A program made the translations under genes and the position numbers. Below, piece after piece: positions 7,945-17,916 of a stretch of 64,000 nt of DNA. The DNA lies in assembly GCA_022600195.1 (NCBI GenBank), contig JAHZKX010000062.1:1-64000 (forward strand). Direction: 5' to 3'. Positions within the stretch are counted from its first letter, which is position 1, and each line of letters opens with the position of its first letter. This DNA comes from Planctomycetota bacterium (GTDB lineage Bacteria; Planctomycetota; Planctomycetia; Planctomycetales; Planctomycetaceae). A model generated the notes under the pieces. The model was not told where the DNA came from. It ran no database searches and was given only the letters and a program-made list of their open reading frames with translations.

Positions 7945-9426
7945 TTATTTGGTGGATATTGTCTTCAACGTCGGGGGAACCGGGTTCTCAATCTTTCCTG
8001 GTTTGCGTTGATTGGCACCCGGACGCTTGTTATCCCCCAGATCAGCGCGTCCTTTTTCTGCGAGCGCCATGAGTTCTTTCACGATTTCAGGATGCTGATC
8101 GGCAACATTGTGCTCGGAACTAATATCTGTCACCACATTAAACAGAAGTGGTTTCGAACTTTGACCCTTTTTAAAGTGCGGGTGTCTGCTGAATTCTTTG
8201 AGTGGCACGAATAATTTCCAGGGGCCTTTACGCACGGCCTGTAACTGATCCATGGCATAATAGTAAAAGACATCATAAGGCGTTTTAGCGCCCGCTTTCC
8301 CTTCAATCAACGGGAGAATGTCATGGCCATCAATGATACGATCCTGGGGTACTTTGCCATCAGCCAGATCTGCAAAGGTAGGCAAGAGGTCCATTGTGGT
8401 TGCCAGTTCGTTACACACGGTTCCCTCTGGAACTTTGCCCGGCCACCACATGATTGTAGGCACGCGGAATGCACCTTCTGAAGTGGTATAGCCACGTCCG
8501 TACAAAGGCTTGTTCGTGCCTCGCTCTGTCGTTTCCATGTTCCTGGCCATCGGCGACCCATTGTCTGACGTCCAGATGACGAGTGTATTCTCATCGATAT
8601 CCAGCTCAACCAGTTTGTCCAAAATTTGACCGGTTGACCAATCGAGTTCTTCAATGCTGTCTCCCCAAGGACCATTTTTACTTTTGCCGCGGAACGCTTT
8701 GCTGGAGAAAGGTTCTTTGGTACTGCCGGGCATGGCTTGTGGAAAATAAAGGAAGAAAGGCTGGTCTTTATTTTGTTCAATAAATTCAACGGCTTTCTCG
8801 GTGTAGTCCTTGGTCAACAAATTGCGATCGACGCCCGCTGCAATGACCTTGTCATTCAGCATCACGGGTAGAGGAGGCCAGCGGTTCCCATCCAGTCGGT
8901 CGCCAATACGTTTTCCGACGGCTTGAGTCATATCGTCACTGTAAGGAATGCCGTAGAAGTAGTCAAAACCCTGCTTGGTAGGCAGGAACGGAGGTTGATC
9001 TCCCAAATGCCATTTTCCGATCATGCCAGTTTTGTAACCTTGCTTTTTCAAGACTTCCGCGACTGTAATTTCCTCTGGATTTAATCCATAAGGAGAAATA
9101 GGGCGTAATACTTGACCGTCGCGAGGATTCCAATGCATGCCCACCCGTTGAGAATAACAGCCTGTCATAATTGAGGCCCGCGAGGGAGTGCAGACACCGG
9201 CGGTAACACAGAAGTGTGTAAACTTGCGACCTTCCCTGGCCATGCGGTTTAAACTGGGGGTGCGGTTGACTGTGGAACCAAATGGTTCGATATCACCATA
9301 TCCCAGATTATCACAAAAGATAACGATGAAATTAGGGCGTTTTGCCTGTGATGCGGCAGAGACTGATGCGGCTGGTATCACAGACAGCAAGCTTGCCAGA
9401 CAGAAAAAAGGGATCAAATATTTCAC
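7945..9426 (-). CDS. Secreted sulfatase (type I, Cys-type)
   Basis: This is a 493-residue sulfatase with a signal peptide (about residues 1-25). The catalytic segment is C79-T-P-S-R83, the CxPSR motif whose Cys is turned into formylglycine. Metal-binding residues are seen in 'IFCDNLGYGD' and 'IWTSDNGSP', with 'GKWHLGD' between. It should cleave sulfate esters, most likely from sulfated polysaccharides outside the cytoplasm. It starts at a GTG with AAAGGA 7 bases upstream. It is divergent from the Nramp-like gene and leads a possible transcript with rhodanese and lactonase genes. The exact substrate cannot be inferred. Confidence 0.93.
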   Translation of the reverse strand: MKYLIPFFCLASLLSVIPAASVSAASQAKRPNFIVIFCDNLGYGDIEPFGSTVNRTPSLNRMAREGRKFTHFCVTAGVCTPSRASIMTGCYSQRVGMHWNPRDGQVLRPISPYGLNPEEITVAEVLKKQGYKTGMIGKWHLGDQPPFLPTKQGFDYFYGIPYSDDMTQAVGKRIGDRLDGNRWPPLPVMLNDKVIAAGVDRNLLTKDYTEKAVEFIEQNKDQPFFLYFPQAMPGSTKEPFSSKAFRGKSKNGPWGDSIEELDWSTGQILDKLVELDIDENTLVIWTSDNGSPMARNMETTERGTNKPLYGRGYTTSEGAFRVPTIMWWPGKVPEGTVCNELATTMDLLPTFADLADGKVPQDRIIDGHDILPLIEGKAGAKTPYDVFYYYAMDQLQAVRKGPWKLFVPLKEFSRHPHFKKGQSSKPLLFNVVTDISSEHNVADQHPEIVKELMALAEKGRADLGDNKRPGANQRKPGKIENPVPPTLKTISTK

Positions 9427-9665
9427 GGGAGCATCCTTTGTAACTATGCTTCAATCAGGCCTTGAAGAGCCCGTCTATAGTATGGGTGAACGATATCGGC
9501 TGGGGAGATACCGCCATTCTTTCTTAAATAGTACACCGACTGTTTCCAAAATAAAACCGGACAAACTCTGAAATCGATTGTGAATCACATCAGGATTCGC
9601 ATAATAAATAGCAAATATGTTGCATTTGACTAACTTTGAATCACACCAGAAGGATACCCGGTAAC

Positions 9666-10955
9666 GTGACTGAAGAGCAAACAACAACTGTAAAACTACA
9701 TTGGTGGCAGCGGATTGGTCCCGGATTAGTCACAGCCTGCGTAGTCATCGGCCCCGGTAGTATCTTGACCAGTTCCAACCTGGGAGCGAAAGATGGATAC
9801 AGCATGATCTGGGTCGTGCTGGTCTCTGTAATTTTCATGCTGGTTTATACTTCATTGGGGGCCAAGCTGGGCGCGGTCACCAATGAATCTACTTGTACGT
9901 TGCTGGCGCAAAAAGTGGGCAGGCCTTTAACGGTGCTGGTGGGATGTGGAGTCTTTTTCATTTCCGCCGCTTATCAGTTTGGAAATAATCTGGGTGTGCA
10001 TTCTGCCATTGAAAATTATACTGACTTAAAATATGGAATTGTGTTTTTCAACGCCATTTCGATCGCCTTTTTGTTCGGCTTTAAGAATCTCTATAAACTG
10101 ATCGAGCGCTTGATGTCAGTTTTTGTTGGATTGATGCTGGCCTCCTTTGCCATCAACCTCTTCTTTGCAAAACCCGATTTGGTAGAAATGGCGCAAGGTG
10201 TGATCCCCAGCCCTGGTGAAGACGGTAAGTCAATTCTCAACATATCACTCCTGGGGCTTGTAGGTACTACATTCGTCATCACTGCAGCCTTCTATCAATC
10301 TTATCTAGCACGGTTCAAAGGCTGGACTGTCCGAGATCTTAAAGATGCTCGTATCGATTCCCGTATCAGTGCTGGTATTATGGCACTCATTACGATCATG
10401 ATCATGGCTACCGCAGCCGCGGTGCTTCGTGGTCAAGATCTAAAAGGCGTGGGTGATGTGGGGAACGCCTTGAAACCTCTATTTGGTGATAAAGGTCAAA
10501 TTTTATTCTGTGTCGGTCTGTTTTCCGCCGCTTATTCTTCCTTCATTGTAAATTCCATGATAGGCGGATTTATCTTGTCAGATAGTTTGGGGCTGGGTAG
10601 TACACCGCAGGATAAATCGACGCGTATCCTGACAGCAGTCGTTTTATTGACGGGGATGTTTGTTGCACTCTATGTTATCGAATCGGGAATCAAGCCAGTT
10701 GCTGCTATTGTGGCAGCGCAGGCCGTGACTGTTGTCGCTGCACCTCTGGCCGCTGGTGGACTGCTCTTGTTAACCAGCAGTAAGAAAGTCATGGGCGAGT
10801 ATCGTAATGGCGTCGTGATGAATATATTTGCCAGCATCGGTTTTGTATTACTTTTGGGCATGGCCTGGTATATTGCTACGGAAAAAGTAATTCCACAAAT
10901 TCAAAAAATGCGGGGACAATCAGTAGCAGTCGCCTATCTAGATCATTCTAAGTAA
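9666..10955 (+). CDS. Nramp family transporter-like membrane protein
   Basis: This is a 429-residue multi-helix membrane protein with the Nramp fold signature ('RIGPGLVTACVVIGPGS' in helix 1). Canonical Nramp metal transporters carry DPGN in helix 1 and a Met-Pro-His motif in helix 6; here helix 1 reads GPGS and no such helix 6 motif is visible, so the substrate may not be Mn or Fe. I place the start at the GTG at 9666, with AAGGA 11 bases upstream; a TTG at 9636 is the alternative. A sulfatase gene follows after 32 bases, suggesting an operon. Confidence 0.88.
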   Translation: MTEEQTTTVKLHWWQRIGPGLVTACVVIGPGSILTSSNLGAKDGYSMIWVVLVSVIFMLVYTSLGAKLGAVTNESTCTLLAQKVGRPLTVLVGCGVFFISAAYQFGNNLGVHSAIENYTDLKYGIVFFNAISIAFLFGFKNLYKLIERLMSVFVGLMLASFAINLFFAKPDLVEMAQGVIPSPGEDGKSILNISLLGLVGTTFVITAAFYQSYLARFKGWTVRDLKDARIDSRISAGIMALITIMIMATAAAVLRGQDLKGVGDVGNALKPLFGDKGQILFCVGLFSAAYSSFIVNSMIGGFILSDSLGLGSTPQDKSTRILTAVVLLTGMFVALYVIESGIKPVAAIVAAQAVTVVAAPLAAGGLLLLTSSKKVMGEYRNGVVMNIFASIGFVLLLGMAWYIATEKVIPQIQKMRGQSVAVAYLDHSK

Positions 10956-10987
10956 AACAGCACTTCTCAGTAGAAAATCAAAGTCGT

Positions 10988-12397
10988 ATGAAAACCTTAG
11001 TTCAATTTCTTTGTATATTGATTACTGTTCTTTCGTTGAACTGTTCCTTGCTTACGGCTGCAGAGAGGACAGATAAACGCCCTAACATCATCTTTGTGCT
11101 ACTCGACAATGTTGGCAAAGACTGGTTTCGCAGTTATGGCAGCCAGGAAAATCAGACGCCGAATATTGATCATCTGGCTTACACCGGGCTCCGGTTCCGT
11201 AATTGTTACGTGACGCCTGTTTGCAGTACAACACGACATATGTTGCTCACAGGCCGCTATCCCTTTCGCTCGGGTTGGCACACACATCACGATCCCGCCA
11301 TTTATGGGGGGGGCTATTTTGACTGGAACAGAGAAATCTGTTTTGCCCGTATCCTCAGAGACGCCGGTTACGATACCTGCATCTCAGGTAAATGGCAGAT
11401 CAATGATATGTTTGACCCAGCTCAGAAAGATGCACTCAAGCAGCATGGCTTTGATGAGTATTGTCTCTTCCCCGAAGGAAAAAAAGGACACCCGGCACAT
11501 AAAAAACGTTACTGGGATCCGTACGTCATTCAAAATGGTCAACGATTAGAGACGAAAGGAAAGTTCGGCCCGGATATCTTTACCGACTATTTGATCGAGT
11601 ATATGAAAACGCACCGAGACAAACCATTCTGTGCGTACTACTCTGCAATTCTCACTCACATACCTGTGGTGCATACGCCGCACAATGTAGGACAGGATTT
11701 AACAGCTCGTGAAAAATTTGCGGGGATGTTGAATTACTCCGATTTTTTGATTGGTCGGTTGGTCAAAGCCATGGATGATCTGGGGATTCGAGATAACACG
11801 ATTCTATTTATCGTTCCCGATAATGGCACAGACAATGGAACCGATCAGAATGCGGAACAAAGTCTGGGAGGTCGTATTAACGGTCGACTTTCCGGGGAAG
11901 GAATTTATTCGCTCAAAGAGCAGGGCATCAATATGCCCTTGATTGTGAATTGTCCAAAACTGGTGGGATCAGAACGAATCAGCGATGACCTGATTGACGT
12001 TTCCGACATCCTGCCGACATTAGCCGACCTGGCAAAGGCTCCTCTTCCGAAAGGTGTGACCATTGACGGGAGATCATTTGCGCCACAAATTCTGAACCAG
12101 CCTCTAAAAACACCCTGGCGACCCTGGTGTCTGACTCAGTATTACAAACAACGGGTCGTGCGAGACGAACGCTTCAAACTCTATTCTTCCGGGGAATTTT
12201 ATGATCTTTCAGAAGACCCGCTTGAACTGCATGATCTAGCAGATGCTGAGCGCTTACTGACAGACTTCGCCACTTCGAAGTCGCATAGGCAACTCCAGGG
12301 TGTGCTGGATTCGCTTCCAGAGAACAGTAAATTGCCTTGGGAATTTCGCAGTATTTCCGCACGAAAAATCCGTGCAGCAGAAGCCAAACAGAAATAG
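10988..12397 (+). CDS. Secreted sulfatase with variant CxTxR active site
   Basis: This 469-residue sulfatase-family protein has a signal peptide (about residues 1-25) and the usual sulfatase N-terminal fold ('RPNIIFVLLDNVGKDW'). The active-site segment is C79-S-T-T-R83: the Cys and the Arg are kept, but the Pro of CxPxR, normally part of the formylglycine recognition motif, is Thr. 'ISGKWQIND' and 'IVPDNGTDNG' supply metal and sulfate contacts. It may be an active sulfatase converted by an atypical route, a phosphohydrolase or lyase of the same superfamily, or inactive. It follows the Nramp-like gene closely. Confidence 0.88.
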   Translation: MKTLVQFLCILITVLSLNCSLLTAAERTDKRPNIIFVLLDNVGKDWFRSYGSQENQTPNIDHLAYTGLRFRNCYVTPVCSTTRHMLLTGRYPFRSGWHTHHDPAIYGGGYFDWNREICFARILRDAGYDTCISGKWQINDMFDPAQKDALKQHGFDEYCLFPEGKKGHPAHKKRYWDPYVIQNGQRLETKGKFGPDIFTDYLIEYMKTHRDKPFCAYYSAILTHIPVVHTPHNVGQDLTAREKFAGMLNYSDFLIGRLVKAMDDLGIRDNTILFIVPDNGTDNGTDQNAEQSLGGRINGRLSGEGIYSLKEQGINMPLIVNCPKLVGSERISDDLIDVSDILPTLADLAKAPLPKGVTIDGRSFAPQILNQPLKTPWRPWCLTQYYKQRVVRDERFKLYSSGEFYDLSEDPLELHDLADAERLLTDFATSKSHRQLQGVLDSLPENSKLPWEFRSISARKIRAAEAKQK

Positions 12398-12965
12398 TTC
12401 GCGTTTCTGTGTCGGCACAATGATTAAATGATCATGACTGGAAGGAGCAGGTCTAATTCATTGGTTTCTTTGAACTTGCAAAGTTTTGAGAAACTCCGTG
12501 AATGATTTGCTGGAAATCCACTTTCATCACTATTTCACCTGACTGGAACCAGGATCTCGTGAAATTCACGAAATTCCGCCAAATTGTGAAATCTGCTCTT
12601 TAAGTTCGATAAAGCTCGTATATGATGGGAAAGCAACAAAAGGCTTGGTAAACAGGCTATAATAGTCTGTTTTCAGTTTCCTACCCTATTCTCAGTGCCA
12701 CACAGATTAGCATGTTGGTACAGCGAGTCGACTAAAAGCCACCCAAACAAAAAGGTGGGGAGAATCCAAATCAAGGAGGTTCGGGCGCTATCGGTGCGGA
12801 ACCTTATATGAATAAATGTGTTAGATCTATTTACTGTAGTAAATTGATTCTAAAACAATTGAGATTCACACTGTGCCATTCATCACAGCAAATTCAAAGA
12901 TCTGAATGATCTTTCAAAGCATATTGACCAAAACTTAGATGAAAAGAAATTGGAGATTTTAAAGG
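12398..12965. other. Intergenic region with paired hairpins
   Basis: No gene is seen in these roughly 570 bases. Two stems lie close together: CCACC/GGTGG (12739-12743 with 12754-12758), and GGTTC/GAACC (12778-12782 with 12799-12803) enclosing CGC/GCG. The surrounding sequence is purine-rich. This could be a structured 5' leader of the DUF309 gene or a small RNA. I do not recognise a known riboswitch class. Confidence 0.4.
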
Positions 12966-13526
12966 ATGGTTTATCCTGTTGCAGATGTCGTTCGTTTGTT
13001 ACCGTCGTCCCGGTTGCCGGAATATACTTTTGTTCCCAGCAAAAACCTGCCACACCCCTATCGTGATCCGAAGGGGCATAGTTATGGTAACAAACCAAAA
13101 CCACCTAAGGCCCTCACCGAAGATAACTGGGTGGAACATCGAAATTACCTGAATGCGATCGATTTTTTCAACCTGGGTTTTTACTGGGAAGCGCATGACG
13201 AATGGGAACGCCTCCTGCGTGTCTGTGGACCAGATTCCATTCCGGGTCGATTCTTAAAAGGACTGGTCAAGCTTTCTGCTGCCGGTATCAAAGTGCGAGA
13301 AGGCAGTATTCACGGCGTTCGTCGACATGCTGCTTCCGCCGGTGAAGTCTTCGCCGATGTGGCAGCCGAATCGAACTTAGACCATTACTGCGGACTCGAG
13401 CTAACCAAGCTGCAATTTGCCGCTGATCGCGCTGCACAGCTTCGGTATCCGGATGATTTGACATTGGGTGAACCAATCAGGGTGTTCCCGTTCCTGTTGG
13501 AACCAGAACCATTTCCCCTCGGGTAA
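12966..13526 (+). CDS. DUF309 domain-containing protein
   Basis: The 186-residue protein has the DUF309 helical core from about residue 60 to 150. The family signature is '[14 protein letters not shown]' followed by '[18 protein letters not shown]', where an EAHxxWE motif sits on a helix. The family is a small all-alpha fold found in bacteria and chloroplasts with no known biochemical role. There is no signal peptide, so it is cytoplasmic. The first 55 residues are Pro-rich and less conserved, so an internal start is possible. GGAG lies about 13 bases upstream of the ATG at 12966, which is longer than ideal. Confidence 0.82.
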   Translation: MVYPVADVVRLLPSSRLPEYTFVPSKNLPHPYRDPKGHSYGNKPKPPKALTEDNWVEHRNYLNAIDFFNLGFYWEAHDEWERLLRVCGPDSIPGRFLKGLVKLSAAGIKVREGSIHGVRRHAASAGEVFADVAAESNLDHYCGLELTKLQFAADRAAQLRYPDDLTLGEPIRVFPFLLEPEPFPLG

Positions 13527-13560
13527 ATGACTTGATTCGGAAAAATGACTTGATTCGGAA
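13525..13560. repeat. 18-bp perfect tandem repeat, two copies
   Basis: Two identical 18-bp units (13525-13542 and 13543-13560) begin inside the stop codon of the DUF309 gene. A short imperfect hairpin (about 13557-13576) follows and could act as a weak transcript end. It is probably a replication-slippage duplication. Confidence 0.7.
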
Positions 13561-13660
13561 ATGAGTTCATTCCGATCGGCAAGGTAGCACATCGCTAGCT
13601 AAGTTTTGTGAAGCCTTGCGCGCGTTGCTTTCCTCACCGTTGGCAATCAGATCATCTGAT

Positions 13661-14956
13661 TTAGCGAAGGGTGCCACGCAGGGTACTGCCAATGCGACCG
13701 TGTGTCGATTGAAACTTCCATGCAAGATTTTTCATGACTGCTCGCAGCGCGCGTTGGTTTACCGGGATCCCTTGAAACACGCTTTTAACATCAACCAAAA
13801 CAGTATTGTTATCGGCGTGATAAGAATGACCTAAGGCAAAAAGGTTTGTATCAACGCCTGATGCGTCAATGACATTAATTTGTTTGTACTTCGGAAAGAC
13901 AGTCAAATGTGACCCTCCCTCACCCAGTCTTTCGTGCCAGAACGAATTCGCAACACGCGATGCTTTCAGAGCCAAATCTTCCGATGAAGAATAGATGGTG
14001 AATCGCTGGGCTGTCTGTACTATGTGTGGCGCAATCGAATTTTTGAATAGTTGCGCGTCGATATCAGGTGCTGTCAAAATGACTTCGTTAAATAACGGCT
14101 GGGGTTCTTTTGAATGGGCCAATTCTTGAGAAAGATTTTTTAGCGCACGTGATAAAACCCGATTTCCCATGCTGTGTGCAATGAGATGGATTTTGCGCGC
14201 TCCTGACTCACGTGCAATCGACTCAATAAATAGCGTCACATTTTCATCACACCATTGTGCGGTCCGCCCATCTTCTTTGTAAGCCCTCAGAGTCCCCTTC
14301 GCTTTGGAAGGCCAGCTATACATCAAAGGGGCTCCCTTAAATTTTAAGTCGTGAGCAATTTGAGCAGTTCTGCGTGCAGCATCTTCAAAGGAGTTATTGT
14401 ATCCGTGAATAAAGATAAATGCTTCGCCACCAATACTCACTTCACCGTCGGGAGTCTGTTCGACTTCGATCGAGTCTTGGATTGTTTGTTGCAACGATGA
14501 CAGGAAATCCCTGCCTGAAGCAGGTTCTACCGTCTTGAGCACGATATGTTTATCTGGGTTTTCGCGAAATTCCAGCTTCCAGAATTTTGGAGATTCCAGT
14601 TTCCCAGCTTGATGATTTTTGGGAATGCTGACATCACAATATCCGAGAGATAAATTGGCACGTTCTGATCCAAAAAATTTCTTCGGTTCAAAAGATCCCG
14701 TCAGGTTTCGATCCGTACCAAAAAAGACACGCACGGTTTCATGCATCGCTTTACCTGCAGGAGGCAGATTGTCTGGAGGCGAAGGGGCCTCTGGATGGCT
14801 TTCCTCTTCTGAAGGATCAACAGATGCTGGCATGGGAATGGTTGAATTCGTCGCTTGCTCCTCTGCCTCTTGCCGAGAGCCTTTGTCGCTGTTGCATCCT
14901 GCGAAGGAAAGAAGCCCCATTAAGGTCAGCGTAATAAAGATTCTGGGAGCGTTCAT
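13661..14956 (-). CDS. DUF900 alpha/beta hydrolase lipoprotein
   Basis: The 431-residue protein starts with a lipoprotein signal whose lipobox is LSFAGC (Cys21), so it is membrane anchored outside the cytoplasm. A low-complexity Pro/Glu linker (about 22-65) leads to a DUF900 hydrolase domain: 'VFFGTDRN', the oxyanion-region 'FIFIHGYNNSFEDAA', and the nucleophile elbow 'LIAHSMGN'. A Ser-His-Asp triad with Asp in 'LTAPDIDAQLF' and a C-terminal His ('LGHSYHAD') is likely. The reaction is probably ester or amide hydrolysis of an unknown substrate. The ATG at 14956 has AAGGA 6 bases upstream and is preferred over one five codons earlier. Confidence 0.88.
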   Translation of the reverse strand: MNAPRIFITLTLMGLLSFAGCNSDKGSRQEAEEQATNSTIPMPASVDPSEEESHPEAPSPPDNLPPAGKAMHETVRVFFGTDRNLTGSFEPKKFFGSERANLSLGYCDVSIPKNHQAGKLESPKFWKLEFRENPDKHIVLKTVEPASGRDFLSSLQQTIQDSIEVEQTPDGEVSIGGEAFIFIHGYNNSFEDAARRTAQIAHDLKFKGAPLMYSWPSKAKGTLRAYKEDGRTAQWCDENVTLFIESIARESGARKIHLIAHSMGNRVLSRALKNLSQELAHSKEPQPLFNEVILTAPDIDAQLFKNSIAPHIVQTAQRFTIYSSSEDLALKASRVANSFWHERLGEGGSHLTVFPKYKQINVIDASGVDTNLFALGHSYHADNNTVLVDVKSVFQGIPVNQRALRAVMKNLAWKFQSTHGRIGSTLRGTLR

Positions 14957-15252
14957 CGTGCATCCTTGCATTTTGAATAAAGTTTGAACTGCGAGTTCGG
15001 AATAGATATCTTGGAGAATCAGAAAAGTAATGCATTTTGATCATCGGCTCAAGACGAAATCGATGGTTGACAGGACTTCAGTCTCATGAATTTCTCTTTC
15101 TTGCCTGAGTCGAGTTCTTTGGGCTTAACTTCTGTCCTGAGTTGGTTTAATTTGAATACTACAATTCGAGAAGCAAATTGAGCAAAGTGAATGCGAATTC
15201 GTTTTTTCATGTATCTCTTTCAAGACAGATCACAGACAGTCAGGAAATTAAA

Positions 15253-16704
15253 TTGATAAGCAATTTTGGTAAACTCATTTGTCTTATATCTACTGCCTTG
15301 TACTGCCACACAACTTTGGTTGCAGCAGAAGCAAAATCAAAGCCGAATTTCATCATTATTTTTGCAGATGATCTGGGGTATGGTGACCTGGAATGCTATG
15401 GCCATCCAAAGTTCAAAACTCCCAACCTGAATCGAATGGCGGCAGAAGGAGCACGTCTCACTCAGTTTTATGTGCCTGTCCCCTATTGTGCACCATCGAG
15501 GGCGACCTTGTTGACTGGTCGTTATCCCTGGCGGCATGGCCTCTGGTTTAATCCGGCTCCAGATGGAGCACGGTTTAATAAAGACGTGGGCATTGCAGAC
15601 AAAGAGCTATTATTGAGTGAAGCACTAAAGGAGAATGGCTACGCTACAATCTGTGTCGGAAAGTGGCATCTCGGTCACAATCCTCCATTTTATCCGACGC
15701 GGCATGGGTTTGATGACTATCTGGGCATTCTCTATTCGAATGACATGCGCCCCGTCAATTTAATCAAAGGGGAAAAGGTTCTCGAATACCCCGCCATTCA
15801 GGCGAACCTGACGCAACGCTACACAAACCGCGCGATTGAATTTATTCGTGAAAACCAGAAGCAGCCTTTCTTTTTGTATTTACCACATGCGATGCCTCAT
15901 AAACCGTTGGCCGCTTCAGAAGCTTTTTATAAAAAGAGCGGGGCAGGATTGTACGGCGATGTGATTGCAGAACTGGATTGGAGTGTTGGCGAAATCTTCA
16001 AAACTCTCAAGGAACTCAGTCTGGATGAGAATACGTTCGTGATTTTTACTTCAGACAACGGTCCCTGGTTTGGTGGTCACACCGCAGGTCTCTCAGGAAT
16101 GAAGTCGACAAGCTGGGAAGGTGGTCTGCGTGTGCCCATGATCGCGCGTTGGCCTGGTAAAATTCCTCCGCAGCAGGTAATCGATACTGTCAGCGGGTCG
16201 ATAGACATCTTCCCCACGATTTTGAATCAGGCTGATATCAAACTACCCACAGATCGCGTGATTGACGGAAAGGACTTGTTTCCCGTTCTGACCGAAAATG
16301 CGGATTCGCAGCATGAAGCCTTGTACTCAATGAAAGGGAATTCTCTGTTTACTGTGCGGAGTGGTCCTTGGAAATTGCATGTGAAACCCTCACCACGTCA
16401 GCTTCTCGCCAATCAGGGGAAAGACTGGATTGACCCTCGCGGCCCCGATGGCGTGACGATTATTGCTCCTTATGAACAGGCCATGCCCGATCAGCCACCC
16501 GGACTCATTAAAGGGGATCAGCCGGTAGCGATGATGTTGTTCAATCTCAAAAATGATCCCGCAGAGCAACATAACGTCGCAAAACAAAATCCGGAAGTCG
16601 TCGCCCGATTGAAAAAACTATATGACAAAATGGATAGCCAGGTTCCCAATGGTATCCGTCATTTTAATCGACAGCAAAAGAAACGACCTGCGCGTCAAAA
16701 GTAA
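15253..16704 (+). CDS. Secreted sulfatase
   Basis: The protein is a type I sulfatase with a signal peptide ending near 'TTLVAAEA'. The active site is C-A-P-S-R with the Cys at residue 79 from the chosen start. Other conserved parts are 'IFADDLGYGDLECYG', 'VGKWHLGHN' and 'FTSDNGPWFGGH'. It should remove sulfate from an extracellular sulfated compound. No ATG starts the signal peptide. I choose the TTG at 15253, with AGGA 7 bases upstream; the frame is open to a TTG at 15178, which would add 25 residues before the signal sequence. There is no close neighbour in the same direction. Confidence 0.9.
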   Translation: MISNFGKLICLISTALYCHTTLVAAEAKSKPNFIIIFADDLGYGDLECYGHPKFKTPNLNRMAAEGARLTQFYVPVPYCAPSRATLLTGRYPWRHGLWFNPAPDGARFNKDVGIADKELLLSEALKENGYATICVGKWHLGHNPPFYPTRHGFDDYLGILYSNDMRPVNLIKGEKVLEYPAIQANLTQRYTNRAIEFIRENQKQPFFLYLPHAMPHKPLAASEAFYKKSGAGLYGDVIAELDWSVGEIFKTLKELSLDENTFVIFTSDNGPWFGGHTAGLSGMKSTSWEGGLRVPMIARWPGKIPPQQVIDTVSGSIDIFPTILNQADIKLPTDRVIDGKDLFPVLTENADSQHEALYSMKGNSLFTVRSGPWKLHVKPSPRQLLANQGKDWIDPRGPDGVTIIAPYEQAMPDQPPGLIKGDQPVAMMLFNLKNDPAEQHNVAKQNPEVVARLKKLYDKMDSQVPNGIRHFNRQQKKRPARQK

Positions 16705-17415
16705 TTCGCATCCTGATTTGCTTTGGAGTATCAAGCGATGCCAGGGCGCATCCTGAAGAAAGAACCCTTCGTGCTAAGGTACTCGTTTCTAATGGCTTTG
16801 GAGACATTACAATAAACCTGGACACAGGCTAGAACTTGTTGGTGCTTCTCATATCTCTACTTCCATATCTCTACTTCTCACTAAAGTAACTGTCGTCTCT
16901 GTCGTGTTTGAATTTTTCAACCAACGTGCGAGGACTGGATCTGGTTACTTTCTATCGATGATTCATGTTCAATCTTCAAGTCATTTCAGACATGTTCAGT
17001 AACTGTTCTTAAAGTGTGTTAGAAATTTTTGGTTAAATCGTCCACACTCGGTTATGCCTGAGTTTCCAAAATCCAACGCTTGTCGATGGTCTGGCGTAGG
17101 TATAATTAGTCTATACAGCAGAAGATCAGAGTTAGGTTTGTTGAGTGTTTCAACAGTAGGGTCAGCCATGATGTCTTTTTACAACATACGTTGCCTGGAT
17201 GTAGAAAAAGCACAACAGTACTTGTTAAGAAAGTATGAATTTCAGAAGTGATGATATTTTATAAGTCGCTTCTTTGAAAGGGTTTGTTGGCATTGTAAAT
17301 CGGAAGTAAATGATTCTGGACAAAAATGGTCCACTCTTTGCGTCTATTCAATGTTCTTAACAGTTCACTGTTTAACAGCTTTGATAGTCAACAGACAGAA
17401 AGAGAGAACGACGGC
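16705..17415. other. Intergenic region, about 710 bases
   Basis: No convincing gene is present. A short open frame (17168-17251) and a longer one (17054-17251) have no family match and no good ribosome site. A consensus -10 box lies at 17101-17106. The rest looks like unstructured AT-rich spacer. Confidence 0.4.
17101..17106 (+). promoter_or_regulatory. Candidate -10 box (TATAAT)
   Basis: A perfect TATAAT is preceded by TTGTCG at 15-base spacing, so the -35 match is imperfect. It could drive the STAS-domain gene 310 bases downstream, leaving a long leader. Sequence evidence only. Confidence 0.3.
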
Positions 17416-17856
17416 ATGGCTTCAAAACGCGATCGAATGAGTGTCTATGTGCGTGAGGGAGTGACCGTCCTGGATTTCGGTACAATGGAAATCTGGGATG
17501 GAGCCGACCTGTCATTGCTTCGTGAAACTCTGACACGCTTAGTGGATCAAGAAAAATGTAATTCGATTGGTGTGGAATTATCCTTTGTGAAATACATTCC
17601 TAGCGGCTTTTTCGGGATGCTTTATGATCTCTATGAAAAAGGGATCGCAGTTACGCTTTACAGTCCACAACCAAATGTTGCCAGCATGCTCTGGTTCAAA
17701 CAATTCTGTCAGCATACCGAAGACGGGCGTTTTTTATTAAAGAGTGATCAAGTCTCTGGTCATGACAACTCGACCGAGGAGCAGGTGAGGACAGAAAAGG
17801 AAAAGTGGGAAAAAAGTCTGAAACAATCGAGTGATTTTTCAACAACCGCTTCCTGA
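17416..17856 (+). CDS. STAS-like domain protein
   Basis: The 146-residue protein resembles anti-anti-sigma/STAS domains: 'VREGVTVLDFGTMEIWDGAD', then 'LLRETLTRLVDQEKCNSIGV', then 'LSFVKYIPSGFFGMLYDLYEKG'. The usual phosphorylated Ser sits in an ID.SG.G loop; here the matching loop reads 'YIPSGFFG', so Ser is kept. It is cytoplasmic and may take part in partner switching. The ATG at 17416 is chosen because the domain follows directly and GAGAG lies about 9 bases before it; the frame is open to 17326. It converges with an HDOD gene, and no kinase or phosphatase partner is adjacent. Confidence 0.75.
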   Translation: MASKRDRMSVYVREGVTVLDFGTMEIWDGADLSLLRETLTRLVDQEKCNSIGVELSFVKYIPSGFFGMLYDLYEKGIAVTLYSPQPNVASMLWFKQFCQHTEDGRFLLKSDQVSGHDNSTEEQVRTEKEKWEKSLKQSSDFSTTAS

Positions 17857-17916
17857 ACAAAGGCGAAACAGAAAGCCGCTGCTTTGGTTTCTACTCCATA
17901 CTAAAGTCGGCTCAGT

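Noticed and set aside
17054-17251. Rightward open frame of 65 codons before the STAS gene
   Set aside because: No family likeness, weak ribosome site, and it spans a candidate promoter.
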